From NCBI RefSeq assembly GCF_001420915.1, contig NZ_CP013021.1:3148501-3212500 (forward strand): a stretch of DNA of 64,000 nt, read 5' to 3'. Below, piece by piece: positions 42,052 to 50,993 of this stretch; the first letter of the stretch is position 1; each line of letters starts with the position of its first letter. Both the position numbers and the translations under genes were made by a program. Below the pieces are notes generated by a model. It was given only the letters and a program-made list of their open reading frames with translations. It ran no database searches and was not told the origin of the DNA. The stretch comes from Agarivorans gilvus (GTDB lineage Bacteria; Pseudomonadota; Gammaproteobacteria; Enterobacterales; Celerinatantimonadaceae).

Positions 42052-43803
42052 TTACATCCGTTCCAGGGTCTCAATTCCTAGTAATGATAAGCCTTGGTTT
42101 AGTACCTTCGCTGTTAGGTCGGCTAGGCGCAAGCGGCTGCACTTCTGCTGCTCATTAACATCTTTAAGGATTGGGCAGGCTTCGTAAAAGGTCATGAAGG
42201 CTCCAGCCAATTCATAGAGGTAGTTACACATCATGTGTGGCATACCCTTGTTGGCTACATTATGTACCGCATCGCTAAATTGGATCAGTTTTTGCGCCAA
42301 GGCGATTTCTGCATCCTGTTCTAAGTTGATAGCTTGGTTAAGCGCGCTAATATCGAGCTCAGAGCGGCGAATAATCGATTGGATGCGGGTATAGGCATAC
42401 TGCAAGTAAGGTGCGGTATTACCGTTGAAGGCCAGCATGTTTTCCCAATCAAAGATGTAATCGGTGGTGCGGTTTTTCGATAAATCGGCATATTTTACCG
42501 CGCCCATCGCAATCACTTTGGCGGCTTGAGCTTGTTGTTCGGCATCAAGGTCACGAGACTTTTCTGCCACGATGGTTTGGGCGCGCTGCTCGGCTTCTTC
42601 TAACAAATCAACTAATTTAACGGTGCCGCCACTACGGGTTTTAAACGGACGGCCATCTTTACCTAGCATCATGCCAAAGGCGTGGTGCTCTAGTGGGACT
42701 TCTTCAGGCACGTAACCGGCTTTACGAACGATGCTCCACGCTTGCATTAAGTGCTGATGCTGGCGAGAGTCGATGAAATACAATACTCGGTCAGCGCCTA
42801 GCTCTTGGTAGCGGTATTTAGCACAGGCAATGTCGGTGGTGGTGTAGAGGAAGCCACCGTCTTTTTTCTGAATGATCACGCCCATAGGGTCGCCATCTTT
42901 GTTTTTGTATTCATCTAAAAAGACCACGGTGGCGCCGTTGTCTTCTACCGCGAGGCCTTGTTGTTTAAGATCGCTAACAATGTTGTTAAGCATGGGGTTG
43001 TACATGCTTTCGCCCATCACATCATCTTTGCTAAGCGACACGTTCAGGCGATCGTAAACTGCTTGGTTGTGGTTAAGAGTAATGTCGACCAGTTTGCGCC
43101 ACATGGTGTTGCAGTATTCGTCGCCACTTTGCAGTTTCACAACATAGTTGCGGGCTCGCTCGGCAAAGGCTTCGTCGCTGTCGTAGCGTACCTTTGACTC
43201 ACGGTAAAACGCTTCTAAGTCGGCTAACTCGATGCTACCTGCATCGGTACCGCGTTGTTCTATTTCTTCTAAGTTGGCAATCAACATACCGAACTGGGTT
43301 CCCCAGTCACCGATGTGGTTGGCGCGGATCACCTTGTGGCCTAGAAATTCTAAGGTGCGAACTACCGCGTCACCAATGATGGTGGAGCGCAGGTGGCCAA
43401 CATGCATTTCTTTTGCGACGTTGGGGGCAGAATAGTCCACAACGATGGTTTGGCTTTGCTCTACTGGCTTAACGTTGGCGTTAGCTGAGTTAGCCATGGC
43501 TTCAATTTGACTCGCTAACCAATCGTTATTTAAGTAAAAGTTGATAAAGCCCGGTCCGGCGATGTTGGTTTTTTCAACCAAGTCGGATTGAGGCAGGTTG
43601 TCCACGATAAGCTGGGCTAATTCACGCGGGTTTTTGCCTGCTGGCTTGGCCGCCATTAGGGCTAGGTTGGTGGCTAAGTCACCATGAGCTTTGTCTTTGG
43701 TTCGGTCGACCTGAATTCGGGGTTCGAATTCTTCAGGTAGCAACTGTTGTTGTTTCAGGGCTATGACCGTTTGTTCCAGAAGTTGTTGAATAAGCTCTTT
43801 CAT
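42052..43803 (-). CDS. argS: Arginyl-tRNA synthetase
   Basis: Class I synthetase charging tRNA-Arg, 583 residues. The N-terminal Add-1 domain is present. The HIGH motif appears as HVGHLRST after SAPNVAKEM, and the KMSKS region is GKDGRPFKTRSGGTVKL. The C-terminal helical anticodon domain ends LGIETLERM. It starts ATG 43803 and is followed two bases later by ftsN. The argS position between priA and ftsN differs from E. coli but recurs in other gammaproteobacteria. Confidence 0.96.
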   Translation of the reverse strand: MKELIQQLLEQTVIALKQQQLLPEEFEPRIQVDRTKDKAHGDLATNLALMAAKPAGKNPRELAQLIVDNLPQSDLVEKTNIAGPGFINFYLNNDWLASQIEAMANSANANVKPVEQSQTIVVDYSAPNVAKEMHVGHLRSTIIGDAVVRTLEFLGHKVIRANHIGDWGTQFGMLIANLEEIEQRGTDAGSIELADLEAFYRESKVRYDSDEAFAERARNYVVKLQSGDEYCNTMWRKLVDITLNHNQAVYDRLNVSLSKDDVMGESMYNPMLNNIVSDLKQQGLAVEDNGATVVFLDEYKNKDGDPMGVIIQKKDGGFLYTTTDIACAKYRYQELGADRVLYFIDSRQHQHLMQAWSIVRKAGYVPEEVPLEHHAFGMMLGKDGRPFKTRSGGTVKLVDLLEEAEQRAQTIVAEKSRDLDAEQQAQAAKVIAMGAVKYADLSKNRTTDYIFDWENMLAFNGNTAPYLQYAYTRIQSIIRRSELDISALNQAINLEQDAEIALAQKLIQFSDAVHNVANKGMPHMMCNYLYELAGAFMTFYEACPILKDVNEQQKCSRLRLADLTAKVLNQGLSLLGIETLERM

Positions 43804-43955
43804 TTAGGTTGACACCAATCTCGCGTAAATAAACTGTACAAAGCGGGCATTTTACCGACAATCGTTGACGAAAACTATCTCTTATCGGGCCTATTTCTGT
43901 CCTTGGAACGATTTGCTGGCGATCGGCCAGTCCTTGTTTGGTAAGCCTTGTTCGC

Positions 43956-46154
43956 TTATTGCATATCGTAGGGATCGATATCTAAGGACCAGCGTACCTT
44001 GCGACTGAGCTTTTGTGCTTCTAATTGGGGCAGTAGTTGATGCACGAGCTGATGCAGCGGCGCGCGCTGCTCGGCTTGAATCAGCAATTGCATGCGGAAT
44101 TTCCCTGCTCTGCGAGCCTGCGGCGCTGGGCTGGGTGGAAACACCCAAGTGCCTGCTTGTTGTAGCGGCTGAGCCAGTTGATAGACTTGCTGGCTAAGCT
44201 CTTGTACCGCGTTGCCATCGACACTTTCAAAGCGAAATAGCGCCTGAAAACTAAACGGTGGGAGTTCGGTGTCCCTGCGCTCGTTCAGAGCAAAGCGAGC
44301 GAAATGCTGATAACCATTGTTAATTAAGTCCTGTAATAACTCATGTTCGGGGTGATGAGATTGCAAGATCACCTTGCCGAGTAAGTTGGCGCGCCCTGCG
44401 CGTCCGGCCACTTGCACATAAAGCTGAGCTAAGCGTTCGGGGGCGCGAAAATCTGAGCAAAATAGCGCATGGTCGATGTCCAGCAGTGCTACCAAGGTGA
44501 CATTAGGAAAGTGATGGCCCTTGGCGAGCATTTGGGTGCCAAGCAAGATTTGGTAGCGATGTTGGTGAATATCATCCAGTAGCTGCTCTAAACTGCCTTT
44601 GCGTCTAGTGCTATCGCGGTCGATGCGAGCGACTTGGTAGTCGGGGAAAATACTCAGCAAGGCCTCTTCGAGTTGTTCGGTGCCTAAACCGGTGGTTACC
44701 AGGTTAGTGGAGCCACATTGGCTACATTGCTGGGGCACCGCTTTTTGGCTGCCGCAATGGTGGCAAGCGAGATGGCGCGGCTGCTGGTGATAGGTGAAGT
44801 AGGCTTCACAGCGCTCGCATTCACAAACATGACCACATTCATGACATAACAAGGCGGGCGCGTAACCGCGTCGGTTCAAAAACAGCATCACTTGGCGTCC
44901 GGCTTTTAGCTCCTGACGCATTGCTTTAATCAGTGCCGGAGATAGGCCGGAGTTAAGTGGCTGTTGGCGTATGTCCAAGAGTTGTTGCTCGGCTTGTAGC
45001 GCATTACCTGCGCGTTGCTTCAAGCTAAGGTGAGCGTAACGCCCGCTTAGGGCATTTTGTAGGCTTTCCAAGGAGGGGGTTGCCGAGCCCATTACCACCG
45101 GTATTTTTTCCATGCGGCCACGCACAATAGCTAAGTCGCGAGCATGATAGCGAAAGCTATCTTGTTGCTTAAACGAGCTGTCGTGTTCTTCATCGATGAT
45201 AATTACCCCCGGCTTAGCTAGCGGGGTAAACACCGCCGAGCGAGTGCCGATAATAATACCGGCTTCACCGCGCTTAGCCTTTAACCAGGCACTCAAGCGT
45301 TCGTTGTCATTTAGTCCTGAATGAATGGCAAAAACGGGCACCTTAAAGCGTTCACTAAAACGCGCTAGGGTTTGTGGCGTCAGCCCAATTTCGGGTACTA
45401 ATACCAGTGCTTGGGTGCCTCGGGCTAGCGCTTCGGCTATCACGTTGAGGTAGACTTCGGTTTTTCCCGAGCCGGTAATACCTTCAATAAGAAAGGCCTG
45501 AAACTGACCAAGGTGTTGGTTAATCGCCGCTACTGCGATGGCTTGCTCGGCATTTAATTGCAATGGCGCTTGTTTGTTGGTGTCTTCACTGGCCCATAGT
45601 TGTGCCTGTGGATGAATGGTGATTTTTTCAATGATGCCTTTGTCGTGCAGTGTTTTAATGGCGCTGCGCGATAAGTCTTGTTGTTTGCATTGTTGCTCGG
45701 TGAGGGGGCTATGCTGCTGCAAGCTGGCTAAGACTACGCCTTGTTTGGGGGCGCGTTTATAATCATCGAGATTAATCGGCATGGCCGTTTCGCTTATACG
45801 CCAAGCTTCAATGGCTTTGGGGCGAGCTGGCTCTCCTTTGCGTAATAGCGCCGGCAAGGCTTGGCTGATCACATCTCCCAAGCTGTGGTGGTAATAGCTA
45901 CTGGCCCAGTTCAGCAAATTGAACAAGCTGTCGGGCAGCAGTGGCGTTTGATCTAAGCTTTCACTAAAGGGTTTGAGTTTATCTTCGGCAACATCGCTGC
46001 TGCTGGGATGTTCCACTACCAGACCCACTTTTTCTCCCTTAGCAAAAGGCACCTTCACTCGGCTACCTATCACAGGCAGAGTAGCGCCTTGGGGGACGCT
46101 GTAATCAAAAAGGCGACGTAGGGGAATTGCTAAAGCGACGCGAACTATAGACAC
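43956..46154 (-). CDS. priA: Primosomal replication protein N' (PriA helicase)
   Basis: 3'-5' superfamily 2 DNA helicase restarting stalled replication forks. It is 732 residues, matching E. coli PriA. The N-terminal 3'-BD domain begins MSIVRVALAIPLRRLFDYSV. The Walker A is GITGSGKTEVY and the Walker B is IIIDEEHD. The zinc-binding cysteine cluster (CHECGHVCECERCEAYF and CHHCGSQKAVPQQCSQCGS) lies at about residues 435-480. The start is a GTG at 46154. It diverges from rpmE, an order shared with E. coli. Confidence 0.96.
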   Translation of the reverse strand: MSIVRVALAIPLRRLFDYSVPQGATLPVIGSRVKVPFAKGEKVGLVVEHPSSSDVAEDKLKPFSESLDQTPLLPDSLFNLLNWASSYYHHSLGDVISQALPALLRKGEPARPKAIEAWRISETAMPINLDDYKRAPKQGVVLASLQQHSPLTEQQCKQQDLSRSAIKTLHDKGIIEKITIHPQAQLWASEDTNKQAPLQLNAEQAIAVAAINQHLGQFQAFLIEGITGSGKTEVYLNVIAEALARGTQALVLVPEIGLTPQTLARFSERFKVPVFAIHSGLNDNERLSAWLKAKRGEAGIIIGTRSAVFTPLAKPGVIIIDEEHDSSFKQQDSFRYHARDLAIVRGRMEKIPVVMGSATPSLESLQNALSGRYAHLSLKQRAGNALQAEQQLLDIRQQPLNSGLSPALIKAMRQELKAGRQVMLFLNRRGYAPALLCHECGHVCECERCEAYFTYHQQPRHLACHHCGSQKAVPQQCSQCGSTNLVTTGLGTEQLEEALLSIFPDYQVARIDRDSTRRKGSLEQLLDDIHQHRYQILLGTQMLAKGHHFPNVTLVALLDIDHALFCSDFRAPERLAQLYVQVAGRAGRANLLGKVILQSHHPEHELLQDLINNGYQHFARFALNERRDTELPPFSFQALFRFESVDGNAVQELSQQVYQLAQPLQQAGTWVFPPSPAPQARRAGKFRMQLLIQAEQRAPLHQLVHQLLPQLEAQKLSRKVRWSLDIDPYDMQ

Positions 46155-46391
46155 GAATTGATAAACTCTTATAAAACCTGTCTCATTCTACTGGCAGACT
46201 AGCTTGCGGCGCAAATGAACTACTTAGTGATTTTTGCTGCTTAATTGTCAATCAAGCTTGCTAAGCTCGATGGCTTCTTATATGATCCGCCACCTAAAAA
46301 TTTATAGGCTCTGATAGAGTTGTTTTCGTATGGTGTTTGGTGTCAATTGTGGCGACCAGATGGCGATACGGCCCATGTATTGAGGTAATCC

Positions 46392-46607
46392 ATGAAAACT
46401 GATATCCACCCAACTTACGAAGTACTTACTGCTACTTGTTCTTGCGGTAACGTAATCGAAACTAAATCTACTCGCACTGGTACTATGTTCCTAGACGTAT
46501 GTGACAAATGTCACCCGTTCTACACTGGTAAGCAACGTAACGTTGATACTGGTGGTCGTGTTGATCGTTTCAACAAAAAATTCGCTGTATTGGGCGGCAA
46601 AAAATAA
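46392..46607 (+). CDS. rpmE: 50S ribosomal protein L31 (zinc-binding form)
   Basis: 71-residue ribosomal protein of the large subunit. The cysteines at positions 16, 18, 37 and 40 (CSCGN and CDKCHPF) mark the zinc-binding C+ form, as opposed to the zinc-independent paralogue YkgM/RpmE2. The C-terminus GGRVDRFNKKF matches E. coli. AGGTAATCC precedes the ATG. It is a single gene with a strong terminator. Confidence 0.97.
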   Translation: MKTDIHPTYEVLTATCSCGNVIETKSTRTGTMFLDVCDKCHPFYTGKQRNVDTGGRVDRFNKKFAVLGGKK

Positions 46608-46635
46608 GCCAGTCTTATTTGAGTTGTTATACAGC

Positions 46636-46664
46636 AAAAAAAAGCGCCTAAGGGCGCTTTTTTT
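46636..46664. terminator. Bidirectional terminator after rpmE
   Basis: An AGCGCC/GGCGCT stem with a TAAG loop is flanked by eight A residues on the left and seven T residues on the right. It can stop rpmE transcription and also transcripts of the ABC operon arriving from the other strand. Confidence 0.88.
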
Positions 46665-46697
46665 ATGGCTGGCGTTTAAGCCAAGCCCAGTGTTTTT

Positions 46698-46726
46698 AAT
46701 GGATGAGCTTAAACTCATCCATTTTC
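46698..46726 (+). terminator. Second hairpin downstream of rpmE
   Basis: A ten-base perfect stem (AATGGATGAG/CTCATCCATT) with a six-base loop is followed by TTCGTTTT. It lies 13 bases past the stop of the convergent ABC ATPase gene and probably backs up termination on both strands. Confidence 0.65.
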
Positions 46727-46736
46727 GTTTTGGGGC

Positions 46737-47540
46737 TTAGCTATCTAATAGCAGTTTGTCGTCGTCCAGTTCGCTTTGATCGTTACGTGCCTTAGCAAAT
46801 AGATCGAGTAGATCTTTTACCTCGCATTGGGCGCGAGTTTCGCCACTTAAATCAAAGACTATCTTACCCTCGTGAAGCATGATGGTGCGATCTCCGTAGT
46901 CGAGCGCTTGGCGCATCGAGTGGGTCACCATCATCACAGTGAGTTGTTTTTCACTAATGATTTGTGAGGAGATATCCATGATTAAGGCGGCGGTTTTCGG
47001 ATCAAGTGCGGCGGTATGCTCATCTAATAGCAAGATGCTACTGGGTTGCAGCGCCGACATTAATAAGCTTACCGATTGACGCTGACCACCCGACAGTAAA
47101 CCCATCTCGGCATCTAAGCGGTTTTCTAAACCAAGGTTGAGTCGGCTGAGCTGCTCACGAAATAGTTGGCGAAGCTTCTCGTTTAAGGCCGAACTAAGTT
47201 TGCCGCGGCTGCCTCGGCCATAGGCCAAAGCCATGTTTTCTTCAACGGTTAAACTGCCGCAGGTGCCGGCTAAGGGGTCTTGAAATACTCGGGCGATGTC
47301 TTTGGTGCGCGCAGTTGCTGGCAAGCGGGTGACATCACGGGTATCGAAGAAAATTTTCCCGGCAGTAGAGGGAATGTCACCGGCGATCGCGTTTAGCAGG
47401 GTGGATTTCCCCGCACCATTAGAGCCAATCACCGTAACAAATTGTCCTTGTTCGATACTCAGATCAACGCCACGCAGGGCTAACTTTTCAGTGGGTAGGC
47501 CTTGATTAAAGGTGACATGTAGATTTTCGCAGCGGATCAT
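46737..47540 (-). CDS. ABC importer ATPase, PF04392-associated (TrpZ-like)
   Basis: ATP-binding subunit of an importer, 267 residues. The Walker A is GSNGAGKSTLLN, the signature is LLSGGQRQ, the Walker B is ILLLDEHTAALDP, and the switch region is VMMVTHSMRQAL. The DEHTAALDPKTA stretch is typical of ATPases that pair with PF04392 binding proteins. It overlaps the permease gene by four bases as the last gene of a three-gene operon. The substrate may be an aromatic amino acid by analogy with streptococcal TrpXYZ. Confidence 0.85.
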   Translation of the reverse strand: MIRCENLHVTFNQGLPTEKLALRGVDLSIEQGQFVTVIGSNGAGKSTLLNAIAGDIPSTAGKIFFDTRDVTRLPATARTKDIARVFQDPLAGTCGSLTVEENMALAYGRGSRGKLSSALNEKLRQLFREQLSRLNLGLENRLDAEMGLLSGGQRQSVSLLMSALQPSSILLLDEHTAALDPKTAALIMDISSQIISEKQLTVMMVTHSMRQALDYGDRTIMLHEGKIVFDLSGETRAQCEVKDLLDLFAKARNDQSELDDDKLLLDS

Positions 47541-48439
47541 TGTTGAGCCCCCTTGGCGCGTTTAGCTTTCCATTCATTGCGCAGTTGCGGGAAGATTAAG
47601 GCCAGCCCTACCAATACCGCTGTGATTAAATTTAAGTCAGAAGCGGTAAAACCGAGGAAGTCGGCATTTAAGGCTAGTGATACCGCTACGCGGTACAGCA
47701 GCGAGCCAATAATGCAGCTTAAAACAATCACTACCATCGAGCGGCTAGAGAACATCGACTGACCAATAATCACTGCCGCCAAACCCACCACAATGGTACC
47801 TATGCCCATGGTGGAGTCGGCAAAGCCGTTGGTTTGCGCAAACAGTGCGCCAGCTAAACCGACTAAGCCATTTGACAGGGCCAAACCTACATAGACTTTT
47901 TCTTTTACTACGATACCGTTGGCCTGAGCCATACGGGTATTGGCGCCCACCGCGCGCATGGCTAAACCGTATTGAGTATTGAGGAACCACGCCACAATTA
48001 AACCAACAATGATAGAGCAGGCCGCTACAAACAGTACTTTTAGGTACATATTAGGAATGCCTAAGCTTTCAAATGGTGTAAGTACTGTGGGTTCCATAAT
48101 CAATGCGACATTGGGTTTGCCCATTACCCTTAGGTTAATGGTATACAAGGCCGTCATGGTTAAAATACTGGCCAGCAAATGCAGAATATTAAAGCGCAGG
48201 TTTAACCAAGCGGTGACTAAACCGGCGCAGGCGGCCGCCAATGCGCCTGCGAGGGTGGCTAAATAGGCGTTAAAACCTAGCACGATTAGGGTGGCTGTAA
48301 CGGCAGCTCCCAAAGTAAAACTACCATCTACGGTCAGGTCGGGAAAATCTAATACGCGAAAGGTAAGATAAACCCCAATGGCCACCAAGCCATAGATAAA
48401 GCCGATTTCTAAGGTGCCCAAAAAAGCAAAAGTAGACAT
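47537..48439 (-). CDS. ABC importer permease, PF04392-associated (TrpY-like)
   Basis: Membrane subunit of 300 residues with eight to nine helices, of the BPD_transp_2 (LivH-like) group. Recognisable stretches are LGTLEIGFIYGLVAIGVYLTFRVLDFPDLTVDGSF (first helices), MRAVGANTRMAQANGI and GLAGALFAQTNGFAD. The DFPDLTVDGSF motif is characteristic of permeases linked to PF04392 binding proteins. It sits between the binding-protein and ATPase genes. Confidence 0.85.
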   Translation of the reverse strand: MSTFAFLGTLEIGFIYGLVAIGVYLTFRVLDFPDLTVDGSFTLGAAVTATLIVLGFNAYLATLAGALAAACAGLVTAWLNLRFNILHLLASILTMTALYTINLRVMGKPNVALIMEPTVLTPFESLGIPNMYLKVLFVAACSIIVGLIVAWFLNTQYGLAMRAVGANTRMAQANGIVVKEKVYVGLALSNGLVGLAGALFAQTNGFADSTMGIGTIVVGLAAVIIGQSMFSSRSMVVIVLSCIIGSLLYRVAVSLALNADFLGFTASDLNLITAVLVGLALIFPQLRNEWKAKRAKGAQQ

Positions 48440-48454
48440 GAACTCGCCTTATGA

Positions 48455-49411
48455 TTAGTAAATTTTATTGGCGCGCTGTTGCACACTTTGCGGAATGGTC
48501 ACACCCATGCGCTGGGCCATTTTAGAGTTAATGAATAAGTTGGTACCTTCGGCCATTTTTACGTCGATATCACCCGGTTTTTCGCCCTGTAATACGCGCA
48601 ATACCAATTCACCAGTTTGATGACCTAAGTCGGCGTAATCGTAACCCACGGCGGCTACTGCGCCACGTTCAACCGAGGCGGTATCGGCGGCAAACACCGG
48701 GATTTGAGCATCAATACCCACTTTTACTACCGATTCAAAAGCACTAATAATGGTGTTGTCGGTTGAACAGTAAATCGCTTCCGCTTTGCCTACGAGTTGC
48801 TTGGCGGCAATCATTACATCGGATGATTTAGGGGCAGCAGACTCTATCACCTCAATGCCCATCTCTGCGGCCGCGGCTTTCATTGCTTCAACAATGGCAA
48901 CGGAGTTAGCTTCGCCGGGATTAAACGGAATGCCAATGCGTTTTAGCTCGGGGAGAAATTCTTTCATTAATGCGAGGTGTTGTTTCACATTCACCATGTC
49001 ACTCAAGCCTGTCACGTTACTGCCAGGCTGGTTTAAGCTGGGTACTACTTTAGCGCCAACAGGGTCGGTAACCACCGAAAACACCACTGGGATATCTTGG
49101 CTAGCGCTAACGGCTGCTTGGGCTGAAGGTGTGGCAATGGCCACAATCACATCGGGTTGTTCGCCCACTAACTTACGAGCAATTTGGGCCGCGATAGCGG
49201 GCTGACCTTGAGCGCTTTCGTAGGTGAATCTCATTTTATCACCTGCGTAGCCGTGCTCTTCTAAGTAAGTTTTAATGCCATCACGTACGGCATCTAAGGC
49301 TGGGTGTTCAACAATGGCGGTGGATACCACGTAAACAGGTTCGGCATGCAGTGAACTGACCGCCAAACTTGCGCTTAATAGCATGGTTTTTAACACAGCA
49401 TGTAGTTTCAT
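48455..49411 (-). CDS. ABC importer substrate-binding protein, PF04392 family (TrpX-like)
   Basis: Periplasmic binding protein of 318 residues with a signal peptide (about 1-23, cleavage LHA-EP). The PF04392 pattern is seen in IVEHPALDAVRDGIKTYLEEHGY and PDVIVAIATPSAQAA. Further stretches are DIPVVFSVVTDPVGAKVV, GSNVTGLSD and GYDYADLGHQTGELVLRVL. In streptococci this family includes TrpX (tryptophan or tyrosine uptake). AAAGGGA lies upstream of the ATG. First gene of the operon; no TrpR or TyrR box was recognised. Confidence 0.85.
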   Translation of the reverse strand: MKLHAVLKTMLLSASLAVSSLHAEPVYVVSTAIVEHPALDAVRDGIKTYLEEHGYAGDKMRFTYESAQGQPAIAAQIARKLVGEQPDVIVAIATPSAQAAVSASQDIPVVFSVVTDPVGAKVVPSLNQPGSNVTGLSDMVNVKQHLALMKEFLPELKRIGIPFNPGEANSVAIVEAMKAAAAEMGIEVIESAAPKSSDVMIAAKQLVGKAEAIYCSTDNTIISAFESVVKVGIDAQIPVFAADTASVERGAVAAVGYDYADLGHQTGELVLRVLQGEKPGDIDVKMAEGTNLFINSKMAQRMGVTIPQSVQQRANKIY

Positions 49412-50071
49412 AAATAGGTCCCTTTATTATCTTTTTCTATGGTGTTTGCGTTGCGGCATAGTTTACTTCACTGGTTAGACGCTGAAAACGGCTAGTATCA
49501 GAAAGCGAGAGTTTTATTCTTGGTTTTTGCGAGCAAACTCTAAGCCTTGCTGCATTATGACTTAAGAACAGCGGCGCGTCTGTGGGAAATAGCCAGTGGC
49601 GCTAAAGGCGGTGGTGATGTTGGACAGAAAGCAGCTTAAGTCACTTGCTCAGCGAGTAACAAATTTACCCGCCGAGGCATCAGCTAGTCGACTTAGCTAG
49701 CCCGCTTAAGCGAAAGGAATAGCCGAGCTTAAGGGCGGTTAATCGTCGTTATCTTGTTCGGCTAGGGTGGCTTTTTCTAAAGCGGGATCGGGTTTGTCTT
49801 TTTGTAGGTCGTGGAAAATGTTAGATAAGTATATCGAACGAAGAAGTCAAAATTACCGTATTGTTTTTCTTTCTTTATTCTTACCGCATAGTTACTGCCA
49901 CCTTTTTGCTAAGCTATGGTCGGTGAAGCTTAATGATGTCACCGAAGGCGAAATATGACTGTCTTTAGCTTAGATTTTTATGAATAATATGGTCAATAAT
50001 TGTGGAGTGCTCAAAAGCACAATGTTAAAGTCGAACCATAAATCATACTTGGTAAGCACACGGAGAGTTTG
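49412..50071. other. Non-coding region between the ABC operon and the metJ-side insertion
   Basis: About 660 bases contain the ABC operon promoter region, a degenerate copy of the metJ 3' end (49739-49811), and two small hairpins (arms TCGGTGA/TCACCGA at 49920-49945; GTGCT/AGCAC near 50007-50020). A 46-codon frame from ATG 49818 lacks a usable ribosome binding site and is not called. Confidence 0.5.
49739..49811 (-). pseudogene. Fragment of a metJ 3' end
   Basis: Read on the minus strand, this encodes DLQKDKPDPALEKATLAEQD-N-D-D and a stop, the same unusual C-terminus as the intact MetJ in this window (DLEKDKPDPALEKAALAEQD-K-E-E). At DNA level 49749-49811 matches 51004-51066 with five mismatches in 63 bases. 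The rest of metJ is absent. It lies in the same orientation as metJ, about 1.2 kb away, with two unknown genes between the copies. Confidence 0.85.
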
Positions 50072-50239
50072 GTGTTGTTAAAGCGCAGAGTTTTTTGGTT
50101 AATTGTTGTAGCGGCGTTGTGTAGCGGACTGTCTTGGTATTTTATTGATAGTACTTCGGATCTAGTACTTGCACATTGCCTAATTGTTTTTTCAGTCGCC
50201 TATGATGTAATCAAGCATAGGCGAGTGAAAGTAAACTAG
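50072..50239 (+). CDS. Small two-helix membrane protein (55 residues)
   Basis: A short frame from GTG 50072 with GGAG six bases upstream. The product starts MLLKRRVFWLIVVAALCSG, has hydrophobic segments at about residues 7-24 and 32-46, and ends in a basic tail (KHRRVKVN), a positive-inside arrangement for a helical hairpin. There is no recognised family. It lies between the metJ fragment and the metJ terminator and could be the partner of the opposite-strand 148-residue gene, but nothing proves that. Confidence 0.55.
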   Translation: MLLKRRVFWLIVVAALCSGLSWYFIDSTSDLVLAHCLIVFSVAYDVIKHRRVKVN

Positions 50240-50375
50240 TAATTCGAACTGGTTTTTGTAGATGGTGCGGTTGCCAACATTCGTCCTAGCCCATCAGGAA
50301 GATCCTTTAGTGCATGTTGACTAGAATGTTTAGAGGTATTAATTACGTTGCCCTTAAAGTCTTTGGTTATTGTCG

Positions 50376-50822
50376 TTATGGTTTGAGTAAGTATTCTCGC
50401 CATATACGGGTGGGGGAATAAGAGAATTCATGGGTGAAGATAAGCTCATAAGTCCAGCCTCTTGCCATTCTTGGGTAAGGTATTTGAGCTTGTAATTCGT
50501 CCTTTGCAATGGCTGCCAATGTTCCAATCGCCATTCCTCCAAAACCACTTGTAGCTACTGTTACTCCAACGGTTAATAAAGCAGTACCAAAGTGGCCAGC
50601 TTGGCGAATGGTTTTTTCCCATTCCATGTTCCAGCGAGTGGCGCTTTCATCTGTTGGGAATTTATAAGTATGTGATTTAGTGCTGGTAGATTTCTGTCGA
50701 ACAAAGCAATTAGGCGCTTTTCCTCTGCCTATCCAGTGTCCACCATCAGTCCAGTTTAATCTGTTAGCACACTTAGTTTCTAATTGTTTTCTTTGAGCAG
50801 CTGTTATTGTTTGAAGGTTCAC
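50376..50822 (-). CDS. Hypothetical protein, 148 residues
   Basis: I do not recognise a family. The N-terminal half is polar with two cysteines and an aromatic stretch (NWTDGGHWIGRGKAPNCF). A central glycine-rich hydrophobic segment (about residues 77-102, FGTALLTVGVTVATSGFGG) could insert in a membrane. The C-terminal third is rich in aromatic and charged residues (ARGWTYELIFTHEFSYSP). The upstream minus-strand sequence is AAACGTGAACC, without a clear ribosome binding site. It lies in the interval bounded by the duplicated metJ 3' end, so it is probably acquired. Confidence 0.6.
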   Translation of the reverse strand: MNLQTITAAQRKQLETKCANRLNWTDGGHWIGRGKAPNCFVRQKSTSTKSHTYKFPTDESATRWNMEWEKTIRQAGHFGTALLTVGVTVATSGFGGMAIGTLAAIAKDELQAQIPYPRMARGWTYELIFTHEFSYSPTRIWREYLLKP

Positions 50823-50959
50823 GTTTGACTCCGATGTGTAAACTTATATTTTTATCAATATAGGCAGCTGAAATCAAATACTCCTTATTAAATAATGAAG
50901 TTAGCTAGACTTTATTAACTAGCTATTCATCTAAATTCAATGCGTTTAGGTTCACTTAG

Positions 50960-50984
50960 AAAAAAGCCGCTAAATGAGCGGCTT
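50960..50984 (-). terminator. Terminator of metJ
   Basis: On the minus strand an eight-base stem (AAGCCGCT/AGCGGCTT) with a five-base loop runs into a T-tract of six, starting 10 bases after the metJ stop. Confidence 0.85.
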
Positions 50985-50993
50985 CCGAGTATC

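Noticed and set aside
49767..49958. 63-codon plus-strand frame
   Set aside because: Its first third is the antisense of the metJ fragment, and the inner ATG at 49818 has no usable ribosome binding site.
50354..50548. 64-codon minus-strand frame overlapping the 148-residue gene
   Set aside because: Shadow frame of the longer gene, with no ribosome binding site.
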